64,000 bases of DNA, from the NCBI GenBank assembly GCA_963676165.1, contig OY781043.1:2542001-2606000 (forward strand), read 5' to 3'. The translations under genes and the position numbers were made by a program. Origin of the DNA: JAQIBY01 sp963676165. GTDB lineage: Bacteria > Bacteroidota > Bacteroidia > Bacteroidales > ML635J-15. Of the stretch, positions 15,323-24,695 are shown piece after piece. The notes below the pieces were generated by a model that worked only from the letters and a program-made list of their open reading frames with translations, searched no databases and was not told the DNA's origin. The number at the start of each line of letters is the position of its first letter. The stretch's first letter is position 1.

Positions 15323-15505
15323 TTTGGCTTAATTTGATTTTGTGTAAACATACAAATTTTGATGGGAAATTTTCAAATTTCCATGTTAAACATTTTCATA
15401 AAAAAAGAGTTATCTTTACATGAATAAACTCCGGACATACGGAGTCTTTGATCTCATTATAAGCAAAACCCTCTGCCCTTTTGGACAACTTGATGACATG
15501 TGTGG

Positions 15506-16729
15506 ATGGAAAAATTAAGCAATCACATATCAACGCGGAATTTCAATGCGTTTGTTTGGCATGCTAGCTTTTTAGCAATTGCCAAAAACTTCATGGATGT
15601 GGATACAATTATTCCATCCATGCTATTGAAATCTGGTGGAACCAATTTTCAACTGGGTTTACTCACTGCAATTATGGTGGGAGGATCACGCTTTTCGCAA
15701 ATACTTTTCATTGCTCCCATTTCCGGAACTCAACGAAAAAAACCATTGCTCCTAGGTGCAATTAACATGCGTATTTTGGCATTGTTTGGTATGGCTCTTC
15801 TGTTTTTATATTCCGGAAGCCTCTCATCTGAACTCATAATTCCACTAATCTTTGTTATCATTACCATGTTTTCCTTTTCAGGAGCTTTTGCCAACATCCC
15901 CTATACCGACATTTTAGGCAAGTCCGTCCAAACCAAACGCAGGAAGCAATTTTTCTCTTTACGGACAGTCATTAGCAGTGCAGGAATATTTGCCTCAGCA
16001 TTTCTAGTACGTGAAATATTGAAAAGCAACAGCTATCCCGAAAATTACGCAAAGATATTCTCGTATGCAGGCTTATTTTTACTTATCGCCTCTTTAGGAT
16101 TTTGGCGACTGAAAGAATTTATTCCTGCAGATTTCAAAGCCGTACGGATAGGGATTAAATCTATTATTCCGACCATACGATCCAACCAACGACTAAAATG
16201 GTATCTACTAAGCATAAACACTTTAGGATTAGGCTATGGCATGTTACCATTTATTTTACTTTATGCAAACCACAACCAAATGCTTGATGGAACCTATACG
16301 GTTGGGAATCTTTTATTGGCAAAAACTTTAGGACTTATTCTTGCCGGAATTTGGCTGTATTTCAGAAATGAAAAAGCAAGGTATCACCATATGATGATGC
16401 TAATGATTGCCTTAGGAATTGCCTTTGCCACAATAGTTTTAGTCTTTCCAAGCTTACCCCTTGCTTACATGATAAGCTTCTTTATCGGAGGCATCTTTTT
16501 GAGTTTGTATCAAATTGTAATCAATGGTGTATTATTAGAAATCAGCGACTTGAAAAACCGCAGCTTGTTTACAGGCATATCTGGAGCGGGAAGCATTTTA
16601 CCTGTCATTTTTCCGCTTTTGGGAGGTGCATTAATTTCAGCCATTGGATTTTACGGATTCTTTGCTTTATTTGTCGCATTAACAGGCGCATCATTTTTCT
16701 TTATTCGGAAACTAAATTGTCAAAAATAA
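15506..16729 (+). CDS. MFS transporter
   Basis: The protein is about 407 residues with roughly 12 hydrophobic spans and a central charged loop, the usual major facilitator layout. I use the ATG at 15506 (MEKLSNHIST); a GTG at 15500 is also possible. The segment GTQRKKPLLLGAINMRILALF sits in the loop 2-3 position. The substrate is unknown; the closest general class is drug or sugar efflux MFS. The downstream gene begins 1 nt after its stop, so the transporter, the Thr-editing-like gene and the TrmO-like gene form one operon. Confidence 0.85.
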   Translation: MEKLSNHISTRNFNAFVWHASFLAIAKNFMDVDTIIPSMLLKSGGTNFQLGLLTAIMVGGSRFSQILFIAPISGTQRKKPLLLGAINMRILALFGMALLFLYSGSLSSELIIPLIFVIITMFSFSGAFANIPYTDILGKSVQTKRRKQFFSLRTVISSAGIFASAFLVREILKSNSYPENYAKIFSYAGLFLLIASLGFWRLKEFIPADFKAVRIGIKSIIPTIRSNQRLKWYLLSINTLGLGYGMLPFILLYANHNQMLDGTYTVGNLLLAKTLGLILAGIWLYFRNEKARYHHMMMLMIALGIAFATIVLVFPSLPLAYMISFFIGGIFLSLYQIVINGVLLEISDLKNRSLFTGISGAGSILPVIFPLLGGALISAIGFYGFFALFVALTGASFFFIRKLNCQK

Positions 16730-16730
16730 T

Positions 16731-17141
16731 ATGAAAGTACTTTTTTTATACTGTGAGGATTTTTCTTATGAAGCAACGATTAAAACGCTGGATTTTGTCC
16801 CTGAAGCAAGTGGCAAAAAGAGTTTTCAAAATGTACAAACAGCCTTCATTCATGTCGAAGCTGGAGACGACGAAAACGAAGCCTCCGTGTTTAAGAAGGT
16901 AGTGAAACAGCTTAAGTGGATTTTGAAAAAAAATGACACAAACAAACTGGTAATCCATTCCTTTGCACACTTAGCAGAAACCAAAGGCGACCCTCAATTT
17001 ACGTATGAATTTCTCAACAAGCTAGAGCAACGCATGTCTGATTCTGGATTTGAAACACATCAGACCCCATTTGGTCATTTTCTAGATCTTCACATGGATG
17101 CTCCGGGATTTTCCCTAGCAAGAGTTTTTAAGAGCTTTTAA
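16731..17141 (+). CDS. Free-standing threonyl-tRNA editing domain
   Basis: The 136-residue protein resembles the archaeal ThrRS editing domain (tRNA-Thr_ED, a D-aminoacyl-tRNA deacylase-like fold). It begins MKVLFLYCEDFSYEATIKTL, has FIHVEAGDDE in the second strand, VIHSFAHLAETKGDP where the archaeal domain has a YPYAHLS-type motif, and the final PFGHFLDLHMDAPGFSLARV. In Archaea this domain removes serine from mischarged tRNA-Thr. As a separate protein it may proofread in trans. It sits in an operon with a TrmO-like gene. Confidence 0.75.
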   Translation: MKVLFLYCEDFSYEATIKTLDFVPEASGKKSFQNVQTAFIHVEAGDDENEASVFKKVVKQLKWILKKNDTNKLVIHSFAHLAETKGDPQFTYEFLNKLEQRMSDSGFETHQTPFGHFLDLHMDAPGFSLARVFKSF

Positions 17142-17142
17142 C

Positions 17143-17691
17143 ATGCAGAAACTGGGTTTATTATTGATTTTACTTTCACTGTTGTTCCAAGGAAAAGCTC
17201 AAGAAGTGAACTATACTCCCATTGGATATTTTCATACACCTTACACAACAGAAACCGGAGCTCCACGACAAGGAAGTTTATCACCGGATAGCACAGGTTA
17301 CATTGTTCTGGATAGCGTTTATCGTAACGCTCTAAATATGTTGGACTGGTTCGAGTACATCATTGTGCTTTACCATTTTGACAAGGTGAGAAATTGGGAC
17401 TCGTTTGTAAATCCTCCAGGAAGTGATCACAATCATAAATTTGGATTGTTTAGCACACGAAGTCCGAAACGCCCAAACCCAGTTGGAATGACGATTGTCA
17501 AATTAGAACGCATACAAGCAGACACTCTATTTCTTAGTGGCATTGACGCCTTTGATGGGACACCAGTTCTGGATATTAAGCCCTATTTACCATCGGTAGA
17601 TATGATTGAATCTCAACAAAATAAGCTAATCGAAAAAGCACTAGGTCATCACGATGATGATTTCATTCAAGACACAACATTCTATCGTTAG
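17143..17691 (+). CDS. TrmO-like tRNA methyltransferase homologue with a signal peptide
   Basis: The 182-residue protein contains the TsaA/TrmO (UPF0066) domain. Its signatures are YTPIGYFHTPY, FGLFSTRSPKRPNPVG and GIDAFDGTPVLDIKPYLP. TrmO adds the N6-methyl group to t6A37 in tRNA-Thr with SAM. The oddity is the N-terminus, MQKLGLLLILLSLLFQGKAQ, a convincing export signal, which would place the enzyme outside the cytoplasm. A later internal start would remove the signal, but no ATG lies between it and the domain. The gene is 1 nt after the Thr-editing-like gene. Confidence 0.85.
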   Translation: MQKLGLLLILLSLLFQGKAQEVNYTPIGYFHTPYTTETGAPRQGSLSPDSTGYIVLDSVYRNALNMLDWFEYIIVLYHFDKVRNWDSFVNPPGSDHNHKFGLFSTRSPKRPNPVGMTIVKLERIQADTLFLSGIDAFDGTPVLDIKPYLPSVDMIESQQNKLIEKALGHHDDDFIQDTTFYR

Positions 17692-17738
17692 ATTTCTTGA
17701 ATACACGACATAGTTATAACGCTTGAAATCAGGTATCG

Positions 17739-18220
17739 CTAAAATTCCAAATCAGCAAGTGCTTTTTCTCTGTACTCAAATATTTTACGAAGCTTAGACT
17801 TCACAAAAAGCGCATTTACCCATCGCCCTAAAAAACCGAAAGGCAGTTTATAATACACCTGATCAATCATTTCCAATCCCTCAGGATGAGGTTTAAAGCA
17901 ATGCGTATGATGCCAAAACGCATACGGTCCATATCGCTGTTCATCAATAAAATAGGATTTCTCTTTAACAGCTCGTATTTCAGTTGTCCAATTGGATCAA
18001 AACCCAGGAAAAGGACTCACTTTATAAGTTATAATTTGTCAGGGGTACGTTTTATCTTTAAGAAAAGGAGATGTAATTTCAAATCGCATTTCTATTCTGG
18101 AGGAGTAATTTTCTGCAAATTTTTAGGATTTGAGAAATATTCCCACGCATCATCTATATTCATATTGAGAAATTGCCTTGTTTCCAAGCGATGCAAATTA
18201 CTATGAGTTGAAAATTTCAT
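17739..18220 (-). pseudogene. Decayed SRPBCC-family gene
   Basis: Read on the minus strand from the ATG at 18220, the sequence gives MKFSTHSNLHRLETRQFLNM...DDAWEYFSNPKNLQKITPPE and then breaks frame near 18091. The second frame continues RFEITSPFLKDKTYP, reaches a TGA, continues QIITYKVSPFPGF, reaches a second TGA, and reads on through TTEIRAV and FWHHTHCF to a normal stop at 17739. The pieces align end to end as one SRPBCC or polyketide-cyclase-like protein of about 160 residues, broken by one frameshift and two nonsense codons. It lies between the TrmO-like operon and a membrane-protein gene. Confidence 0.85.
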
Positions 18221-18268
18221 ACGCCAAGTCTTTGTTATTTAATAAAGGAAGCGTGTAGGAGTTCAAAA

Positions 18269-18832
18269 TTATTCCGCTTGTTTTGCTGCTTCAATTTTCT
18301 CAAGTTTAGAAAAACCAATATAAGCTAAAATAGCAGGTAAGAGATAATAAACTCCTTGTATTATAGAGCCCAAATAAGATATAAAACGGACAAATTTATT
18401 GAACACAAAACCCATTTCATCATCACCAAAATCTTCTCCTGCAAATTGCAAAAAATTATCGCTGTAATCATGGATTTTAAACGCCATAAGAACCACTCCA
18501 ACAAGTGTTAGACCTGCCATTCCGAGCAAGACAGACTTTCCTTTCTCAAGAAAACGTTGATAGGTAAATCCAAAAATCAAATACATGACACCTAAGAACA
18601 AACTAAAAGCAACCGCATAATAAGCAACATCTAAAATTTGATCAAAGAAACCTGAAAACTCCTCAAAACCATAAGGATCAGCCTCGGACATAATACGTAT
18701 AATAAGGAAATTGAGAGACGAAAGAGCACCACCCAAAATCCATAAGCCACCAAAAACCCAAGCTGGAATACGTATCATATTATGTGCTGACTTTTCTTTC
18801 CTGGGGAGTTCTGAAACTTTAATTTTTGCCAT
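18269..18832 (-). CDS. Four-helix membrane protein of unknown function
   Basis: The 187-residue protein has hydrophobic spans at about residues 26-46, 70-92, 101-120 and 150-172. Basic residues at the N-terminus suggest both ends face the cytoplasm. No family is recognised. It is probably co-transcribed with the small membrane protein gene upstream at 18848 (15 bp apart). Confidence 0.75.
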   Translation of the reverse strand: MAKIKVSELPRKEKSAHNMIRIPAWVFGGLWILGGALSSLNFLIIRIMSEADPYGFEEFSGFFDQILDVAYYAVAFSLFLGVMYLIFGFTYQRFLEKGKSVLLGMAGLTLVGVVLMAFKIHDYSDNFLQFAGEDFGDDEMGFVFNKFVRFISYLGSIIQGVYYLLPAILAYIGFSKLEKIEAAKQAE

Positions 18833-18847
18833 TGTGCTTAAGTTTAA

Positions 18848-19069
18848 TTAAACAAAGAAATCTTTGAAGACAAAAAATAAAATAGCACAAACTAGGAGAC
18901 CAACCGTCAGAAAAATCAACATCCTCCGATTAGACCTTCTCTTTTCTTGTCTGATGTGATCTTTCAAAGCATCTCGATCATCCTTAGGAAGTGAACGGGA
19001 TATTTTCCCATCCAATTTCTGACTGGAATTATGCTTTAAGCGACTCAAACTTTGATTAAAAAATGCCAT
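18848..19069 (-). CDS. Small tail-anchored membrane protein
   Basis: The 73-residue protein has a basic first half (QSLSRLKHNSSQKLDGKISR, then DDRDALKDHIRQEKRRSNRR) and a single C-terminal membrane span (about 50-70, MLIFLTVGLLVCAILFFVF). It is first in a likely two-gene unit with the four-helix membrane protein. No function is known. Confidence 0.7.
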   Translation of the reverse strand: MAFFNQSLSRLKHNSSQKLDGKISRSLPKDDRDALKDHIRQEKRRSNRRMLIFLTVGLLVCAILFFVFKDFFV

Positions 19070-19215
19070 CTTTTGTCATCATTTTCACGCAATTTACAGC
19101 AAAATTCACGAAATCGAACAATATAGTGTTAATAAATGCTGAAAATAATCATCGGACATTCACTACATGCCAAAAGAATTGATTAAAATTGCAGCTCAAT
19201 TTAAAACAATTTTAA

Positions 19216-21327
19216 ATGAAAAATGTAAGTATAGCAATTGGATTAGTAATGATCTTAGCAACAATGAATGCTTGTCAGGAAACAAAAAATGATAATAAAA
19301 ACCCTTTACTTATGTCAGAATTTAACACCCCATACGAGAGTATCCCTTTTGATCAGATAAACAATGCGTATTATCTCCCTGCTACCAAAGAAGCAATTAA
19401 AATGGGAGAAGCTGAGATTGAGGAAATTGTAAACAACAAAGCAAAAGCAGACTTTGACAATACAATCAGAGCACTTGATAATGCTGGTGCACAACTTGAT
19501 TTAATTTCTTCCATCTTTTTCAATCTTCTATCAGCAGAATCCAATGAGGAAATGCAGAAAATTGCAATGGAAATCTCCCCTTTGCTTACCAAATACTCCA
19601 ATGATATCATGCTTAACACAGCACTTTTCGAACGTGTTAAAGCTGTACATGACGAAAAAGAAAACTTATCGCTTAATGCTGAAAAGTTATTGCTGCTCGA
19701 AGACACATATCGTAGTTTTGTAAGAAACGGTGCTTTACTCGAAGGTGAAGACAGACAAAACTATCGTGATATTAGCACAAAACTTGCACAATTAAGTTTG
19801 CAATTTGATGATAACGCATTAAAAGAAATCAATAAGTTTTATTTGCACATTGAGGACGAAAATAACTTAGCAGGATTACCAGAATTTGTGATTGATGCTG
19901 CAGCTGAAGAAGCAAAATCTCGCGAGATGGAAGGATATGTATTCACCTTGCACTACCCTAGTTACGGACCATTCATGCAGTATGCTGAAAATCGTGAACT
20001 TCGTGAAACTATGTATATGGCAAGAACTACACAATGCAGTAAAGGCGACGAACTTGACAATACTAAAATCATCAAAGAAATTGTCAACTTGCGTATTCAA
20101 CTTGCCAATCTATTTGGTTATGAAAGCTATGCTGATTATGTGCTAACCGAGCGCATGGCAGAATCAGCAGAAAACGTCAACAATTTTCTTCAAGAACTTG
20201 CCGTAGCATCAAAACCCAAAGCAAAAGAAGAGCTTGAGCAACTTCAAGAATACGCACGTAAGCATGGCGCTGACTTTGATCTTATGCCTTGGGATTGGTC
20301 ATATTACGCTGAAATGCAGAAAAAAGAGCTTTATGAAATTTCAGATTCAGAAATCAAGCCGTATTTCCAACTTGAGAACGTTGAAAAAGAAGTATTGGCA
20401 CTCGCTGAAAGATTGTATGGAATAACTTTTACCTTGCGAACTGACATCCCCATTTACCACAAGGATGTAAAAACCTATGAGGTTGCCAATCAAGATGGTG
20501 AATTTTTAGGCTTATTATATTTGGACTTTTTCCCACGCAAAAGCAAACAAAGCGGCGCATGGATGACAAGTTTCCGTTCACAATTTAAAGACAAAGATGG
20601 AGATCATCGTCCACACATTACCATAGTTACTAACTTCTCAAAACCAACAGAAAAGACACCTAGTCTTTTAACTTTTGACGAGGTAACAACTTTCCTTCAT
20701 GAATTTGGACATGGTTTACATGGTATGCTTAGCGATGTAGAATTCAAATCGCAATCAGGCACTTCTGTGGCTCGTGATTTTGTTGAACTCCCATCACAAA
20801 TTATGGAAAACTATGCTTACGAAAAAGCGTGGTTAAAAGATGTTGCAGTACATTATGAAACTGGCGAAGCTATGCCTGAAAAAATGATCGATCGTATTGT
20901 TGAAGCTGGCAAATACCACGCAGGCTCAGGATCCATCAGACAATTAAGCCTTGGCATGACAGATATGGCATGGCATAGCTTAACCTCAGAATTTAATGGT
21001 GACGTGATAGCATTTGAGCAAAACATTATGGCTGAACTAGCTGTGCTTCCACAAGTTGAAGGAGCTGCAACAAGTCCTACATTTGGTCATATTTTTGCTG
21101 GAGGATATGCTGCTGGTTATTATGGATACAAATGGGCAGAAGTACTTGATGCAGATGCATTTGCCTCATTCAAAGAAGAAGGCATTTTCAACAAAGAAAC
21201 CGCTGCCCGTTTCAGAGATGAAATCATATCTCGCGGAGGAAGTCGCAAAGAAATGGACTCTTATGTTGCATTCAAAGGACGTAAGCCTGAGATTGATGCA
21301 CTGCTTGAAAGAGAAGGTTTGAAATAA
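19216..21327 (+). CDS. M3-family metallopeptidase, Dcp-like lipoprotein
   Basis: The 703-residue protein fits peptidyl-dipeptidase Dcp and oligopeptidase A in length and layout. The zinc site is FLHEFGHGLHG, with the first His near residue 495. The third ligand is presumably in the downstream DFVELPSQIMENY block. The C-terminal GHIFAGGYAAGYYGYKWAEV is the family substrate-binding signature. The N-terminus (ATMNACQE) is a lipoprotein signal, so it probably digests short peptides at the periplasmic face. Both flanking genes are unrelated. Confidence 0.95.
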   Translation: MKNVSIAIGLVMILATMNACQETKNDNKNPLLMSEFNTPYESIPFDQINNAYYLPATKEAIKMGEAEIEEIVNNKAKADFDNTIRALDNAGAQLDLISSIFFNLLSAESNEEMQKIAMEISPLLTKYSNDIMLNTALFERVKAVHDEKENLSLNAEKLLLLEDTYRSFVRNGALLEGEDRQNYRDISTKLAQLSLQFDDNALKEINKFYLHIEDENNLAGLPEFVIDAAAEEAKSREMEGYVFTLHYPSYGPFMQYAENRELRETMYMARTTQCSKGDELDNTKIIKEIVNLRIQLANLFGYESYADYVLTERMAESAENVNNFLQELAVASKPKAKEELEQLQEYARKHGADFDLMPWDWSYYAEMQKKELYEISDSEIKPYFQLENVEKEVLALAERLYGITFTLRTDIPIYHKDVKTYEVANQDGEFLGLLYLDFFPRKSKQSGAWMTSFRSQFKDKDGDHRPHITIVTNFSKPTEKTPSLLTFDEVTTFLHEFGHGLHGMLSDVEFKSQSGTSVARDFVELPSQIMENYAYEKAWLKDVAVHYETGEAMPEKMIDRIVEAGKYHAGSGSIRQLSLGMTDMAWHSLTSEFNGDVIAFEQNIMAELAVLPQVEGAATSPTFGHIFAGGYAAGYYGYKWAEVLDADAFASFKEEGIFNKETAARFRDEIISRGGSRKEMDSYVAFKGRKPEIDALLEREGLK

Positions 21328-21483
21328 GCATAAATGATAAGATTTCGCTTTTGGACATGATTTTTGCAAAAAACAAGCAAAAATTCATGCCAAAAGCGTT
21401 CCTAAAATCTGCACTTTTTCATCTTGCTTTCATGAAATAGAATTAGAATTTATTGTATATTTACAAAAACTAATTCACTAATC

Positions 21484-22539
21484 ATGAAAACAAAACAAGT
21501 ACTACTCGTCATTCTATTGATTGGCTTTAGCCTTATTGGCTATTCACAACGCACTTTAACCGAAACCGAAACAAAGTGGGTAAATGAAGCGAAAGAAAAT
21601 CTAAATGTTGCACTCAGCGATCCCAGTTTATCAGAAACGGAACGATTAGAAATTATCCGTAAATCAGCCAAAACGCTAAAAGAATACGGACAAGATTCTG
21701 AATGGCCTAACGGAGAACTTCCGATTAAAGAACTTATGGATGCCAACTTTGACCAATGCAAAGATCAAATTTCTGAAATGTCAGCATGGACTCTACACCT
21801 CGAAAATGAATCTTTAGAAAAAAAATTACGTCTCATCAATGCAATTCAAATTGAAGTTGTGGAAGATCAAGTCCAGATGCTTGTCCCAGGAAGCACACCT
21901 GTTCAGCTGTCTGCAGATGTGATAAAAACAGTTTTCAATGTCAACCTTGTTGAAGGAGTAACTGGCGGAGAAAGACAAGATGCTCAAGACCTCACAAGCC
22001 GTTTCAAAGAGTTGGCAAAACAACGTGATTTAATCAATCGTATCAATATCCTTATAAAGTACGATAAAGAATCCATGCGAATGATTGCTAAAGACAGAAA
22101 AGAATTGGAGACCAAAATCCCTGTTTGGGAAAAAGCATACAAAGATGCTGAAGCTGGAACGTTTACAATGAAAGGTTACGAAGGAGCCATCCCTGCAGGA
22201 GGAAGCTCTGCGCAAACGCACAATTCCACTCCAAGCAATCCGAACTCTATCACAGGAACTTGGCGCTTTGGATATGAGCAAACAGGCTATTTTATCTGGA
22301 CATTCAAATCCAATGGCGAATTCACTTTTGAAGATAAAATGAATGGTGGTGACATAGAAACTGGCAAATATTCCGTGCACGGAAATATGGTAAAGCTAAC
22401 AGGTCCTAAACACATCTGCGAAAGCGTTCAAGGAGATTACTATTTCAGAATTTCTGATGGAGATTTAGAGTTTACAAAAATTGAAGACGAATGCATTCAA
22501 CGTCGCATGACTTTAAGCCATATATGGTCAAGATATTAA
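21484..22539 (+). CDS. Secreted protein with C-terminal lipocalin-like domain
   Basis: The 351-residue protein has a signal peptide (about 1-21, ending GYSQ) and a long helical region (about 25-235) rich in Glu and Lys. The C-terminal domain (about 255-351) begins ITGTWRFGYEQTGYFIWTF and carries GEFTFEDKMNGGDIETGKY, which resembles small lipocalin-like barrels found in Bacteroidota. Its stop overlaps the stop of the convergent photolyase gene by 4 nt, so little space separates the two transcripts. Confidence 0.75.
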   Translation: MKTKQVLLVILLIGFSLIGYSQRTLTETETKWVNEAKENLNVALSDPSLSETERLEIIRKSAKTLKEYGQDSEWPNGELPIKELMDANFDQCKDQISEMSAWTLHLENESLEKKLRLINAIQIEVVEDQVQMLVPGSTPVQLSADVIKTVFNVNLVEGVTGGERQDAQDLTSRFKELAKQRDLINRINILIKYDKESMRMIAKDRKELETKIPVWEKAYKDAEAGTFTMKGYEGAIPAGGSSAQTHNSTPSNPNSITGTWRFGYEQTGYFIWTFKSNGEFTFEDKMNGGDIETGKYSVHGNMVKLTGPKHICESVQGDYYFRISDGDLEFTKIEDECIQRRMTLSHIWSRY

Positions 22540-23834
22540 TTTGCATTTAATGCAGCCTTATAAACAGCCAGGGTTATTTCTCTGGCTTTTTTATGATCTA
22601 CAATTGGCTTTGGATAGCTCGGAGTGTTCAACTCAGGAATCCATGCTTTAATGTATTGCATTTGCGGATCGAATTTCTTTTGCTGTGAATCTGGATTAAA
22701 AATGCGAAAATATGGAGCCGCATCACAACCAGTACCTGCAGCCCATTGCCAACCTCCATTGTTTGCTGACAAATCAAAATCGAGCAACTTTTCAGCAAAA
22801 TAAGCTTCTCCCCATCTCCAATCAATCAATAAATCTTTGACAAGAAAACTAGCTGTAATCATGCGTAAGCGATTATGCATGTAGCCAGTTTCATTCAATT
22901 GTCGCATACCAGCATCCACAATGGGAAACCCAGTCTTCCCTTCGCACCAAGCTTTAAATTCCCCCTCACTGTTCCGCCATGGAATTTGATCGTATTGAGG
23001 TTTAAAAGCAGAATCGACAACATTTGGATAGTGAAATAAGATCATCATGTAAAACTCTCTCCAAATTAGTTCATTGACAAAAACATCGCTCAGCGGAAAA
23101 CTGTATCGCATTAAACGGCGTATGGAAATCAATCCAAACCTCAAGTGCACTGACATACGAGAAGTTCCATTGACAGACGGAATGTCTCGGGTATTCTCGT
23201 AATCACGAAAAAATGATTCGTCCCAATTTAGTTTTGGTAAATCCACAGCTTTCCTTTGGTAACCAAAAGACTCTAGGCTAGGAAACATTACATCAAGCTT
23301 AGCAAGATTCGTTAAATGTTTTTCGGAAGGATAATCTTCAAGTTTTTGCAAATCGAACTGTTTGCGCCAAGCCTTCATATATGGAGTAAAAACCTGATAT
23401 GGAGAACCATCTGATTTTAAAATTGCTTGAGGAGGATGTATAACCTGATCCGTAAAGGTTTTAAATTGAATATTGCTCTTTGCAAGCAAGTCAGCAACCA
23501 TTTGATCTCTTTGGATGGCATAGGGCTCATAATCCTCATTCGTAAACACAGTCTGGATATCATAAGTTTTCTGAATGGCTTTAAACACAGTTTCCACTTT
23601 ACCATGCTTTACCAAAAGGGAACTCCCCTCCTTTCGGAGTTGACTATTTATAGTTTCAAGCGTATCATAAATTAAGTTTAAGCCTGGATCATCTTTAGGT
23701 AACTCATCCAAGATATCAGTATCCAGAATAAACAAGACTAAAACAGGACAATCACCACGTAAAGCTTGATAGAGTGCATGATTATCATGCAGTCTAAGAT
23801 CCCTTCTCATCCAAAAAACATTCAATTTTTCCAT
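22536..23834 (-). CDS. Deoxyribodipyrimidine photolyase (cryptochrome/photolyase family)
   Basis: I start at the ATG 23834 (MEKLNVFWMRRDLRLHDNHA), giving 432 residues, because the upstream extension lacks similarity. The N-terminal photolyase domain (about 1-130) is followed by the FAD-binding domain. Its hallmark residues are WREFYMMIL, GMRQLNETGYMHNRLRMI and the LLDFDLSANNGGWQWAAGTG block. The order of these motifs fits class I CPD photolyases, which repair UV-induced pyrimidine dimers in DNA with light. The tryptophan-rich block supports electron transfer. Confidence 0.93.
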   Translation of the reverse strand: MEKLNVFWMRRDLRLHDNHALYQALRGDCPVLVLFILDTDILDELPKDDPGLNLIYDTLETINSQLRKEGSSLLVKHGKVETVFKAIQKTYDIQTVFTNEDYEPYAIQRDQMVADLLAKSNIQFKTFTDQVIHPPQAILKSDGSPYQVFTPYMKAWRKQFDLQKLEDYPSEKHLTNLAKLDVMFPSLESFGYQRKAVDLPKLNWDESFFRDYENTRDIPSVNGTSRMSVHLRFGLISIRRLMRYSFPLSDVFVNELIWREFYMMILFHYPNVVDSAFKPQYDQIPWRNSEGEFKAWCEGKTGFPIVDAGMRQLNETGYMHNRLRMITASFLVKDLLIDWRWGEAYFAEKLLDFDLSANNGGWQWAAGTGCDAAPYFRIFNPDSQQKKFDPQMQYIKAWIPELNTPSYPKPIVDHKKAREITLAVYKAALNAN

Positions 23835-23843
23835 AAGTGAGCA

Positions 23844-23873
23844 TAAAAAAACGGCTTGCAAGCACAAGCCGTT
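23844..23873 (-). terminator. Rho-independent terminator after the encapsulin gene
   Basis: AACGGCTTG (23850-23858) and CAAGCCGTT (23865-23873) form a perfect 9-bp stem. The A run at 23845-23851 gives a U tract for minus-strand transcripts. It lies 18 nt after the encapsulin stop and just before the photolyase start. Confidence 0.8.
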
Positions 23874-23890
23874 TTCGTTGTATAATTATG

Positions 23891-24682
23891 TTATTCCAAA
23901 ACAATCACAGCTGCTGGATCCAACACCTGGAAAGTAAATGATTCTGTAATGTAGAGATGCACTTTTTTCTGGTCATGCGCTTCATAACCAATGGACAGAT
24001 CCTGACCCAAAGTTAATTTGAATGCCTCTTCATCATCAGCAATTAACAAACCTCCTTTGATTTGATCTGTTACGACTATTTTACCTCCTATGCTTTCTTC
24101 AATATGCTTTTTCAAAGGATAACCTTTGACTTGAGCATTGATTTCAGCATAAAGATCTTCATCAACAACTAAATTAAATGCACCTTCAATGCCTTCTTTC
24201 TTGAAAACATACATTGCCTTAGTCAAGACTTTCATCATGTTGTCAACGGCACCAATTTTCATTTTTGGATGCTCACTAGCGTCAAGCAATCCTTTGATAT
24301 TTGCTTTTGCAAAGCCTTTATAGATTGCATTTTCTTCAAAAGCAGCAATTTTTTGAGCAGCTTTATGCAAACTATCTACATCCACATCTTCACTACCACG
24401 TGCTAAGTTATCGAGTTCCCAAATATCTAATGAAAATGGAATTCTTGACTCAACTAGCGGCATAATTTTATGAATCCCATATTGCACATCTGTTTTTGCC
24501 TGTTTTGCTGGCACATCAAGTTCTCCAACTGCAACCGATGCAAAATCGATTCCATGAGGACCATCCACACCAACAAAATTTCTTGCAGAAAGTGCAGAAT
24601 TCAAGACGTTTCTTGCTTCTTCGTTAATAAATTCCCATGCCTGATCAGAGATGGGTGCAAATGATTTTCTTAATATATCCAT
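23891..24682 (-). CDS. Family 1 encapsulin shell protein
   Basis: The protein is about 263 residues from the ATG at 24682 (MDILRKSFAPISDQAW), chosen because AAGGAG lies just upstream and the longer frame overlaps the cargo gene. It has the HK97-type encapsulin pattern: the N-terminal helix that binds cargo peptides, ARNFVGVDGPHGIDFASVAVG, the E-loop region and the terminal TFQVLDPAAVIVLE strand. It assembles into an icosahedral compartment. The gene directly follows that of an encapsulated ferritin with a targeting tail, so the particle should store iron. Confidence 0.95.
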   Translation of the reverse strand: MDILRKSFAPISDQAWEFINEEARNVLNSALSARNFVGVDGPHGIDFASVAVGELDVPAKQAKTDVQYGIHKIMPLVESRIPFSLDIWELDNLARGSEDVDVDSLHKAAQKIAAFEENAIYKGFAKANIKGLLDASEHPKMKIGAVDNMMKVLTKAMYVFKKEGIEGAFNLVVDEDLYAEINAQVKGYPLKKHIEESIGGKIVVTDQIKGGLLIADDEEAFKLTLGQDLSIGYEAHDQKKVHLYITESFTFQVLDPAAVIVLE

Positions 24683-24695
24683 AATAAATTTCTCC

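Noticed and set aside
17886..18206. A 106-codon plus-strand ORF
   Set aside because: It lies opposite the decayed SRPBCC gene, whose reading explains the sequence better.
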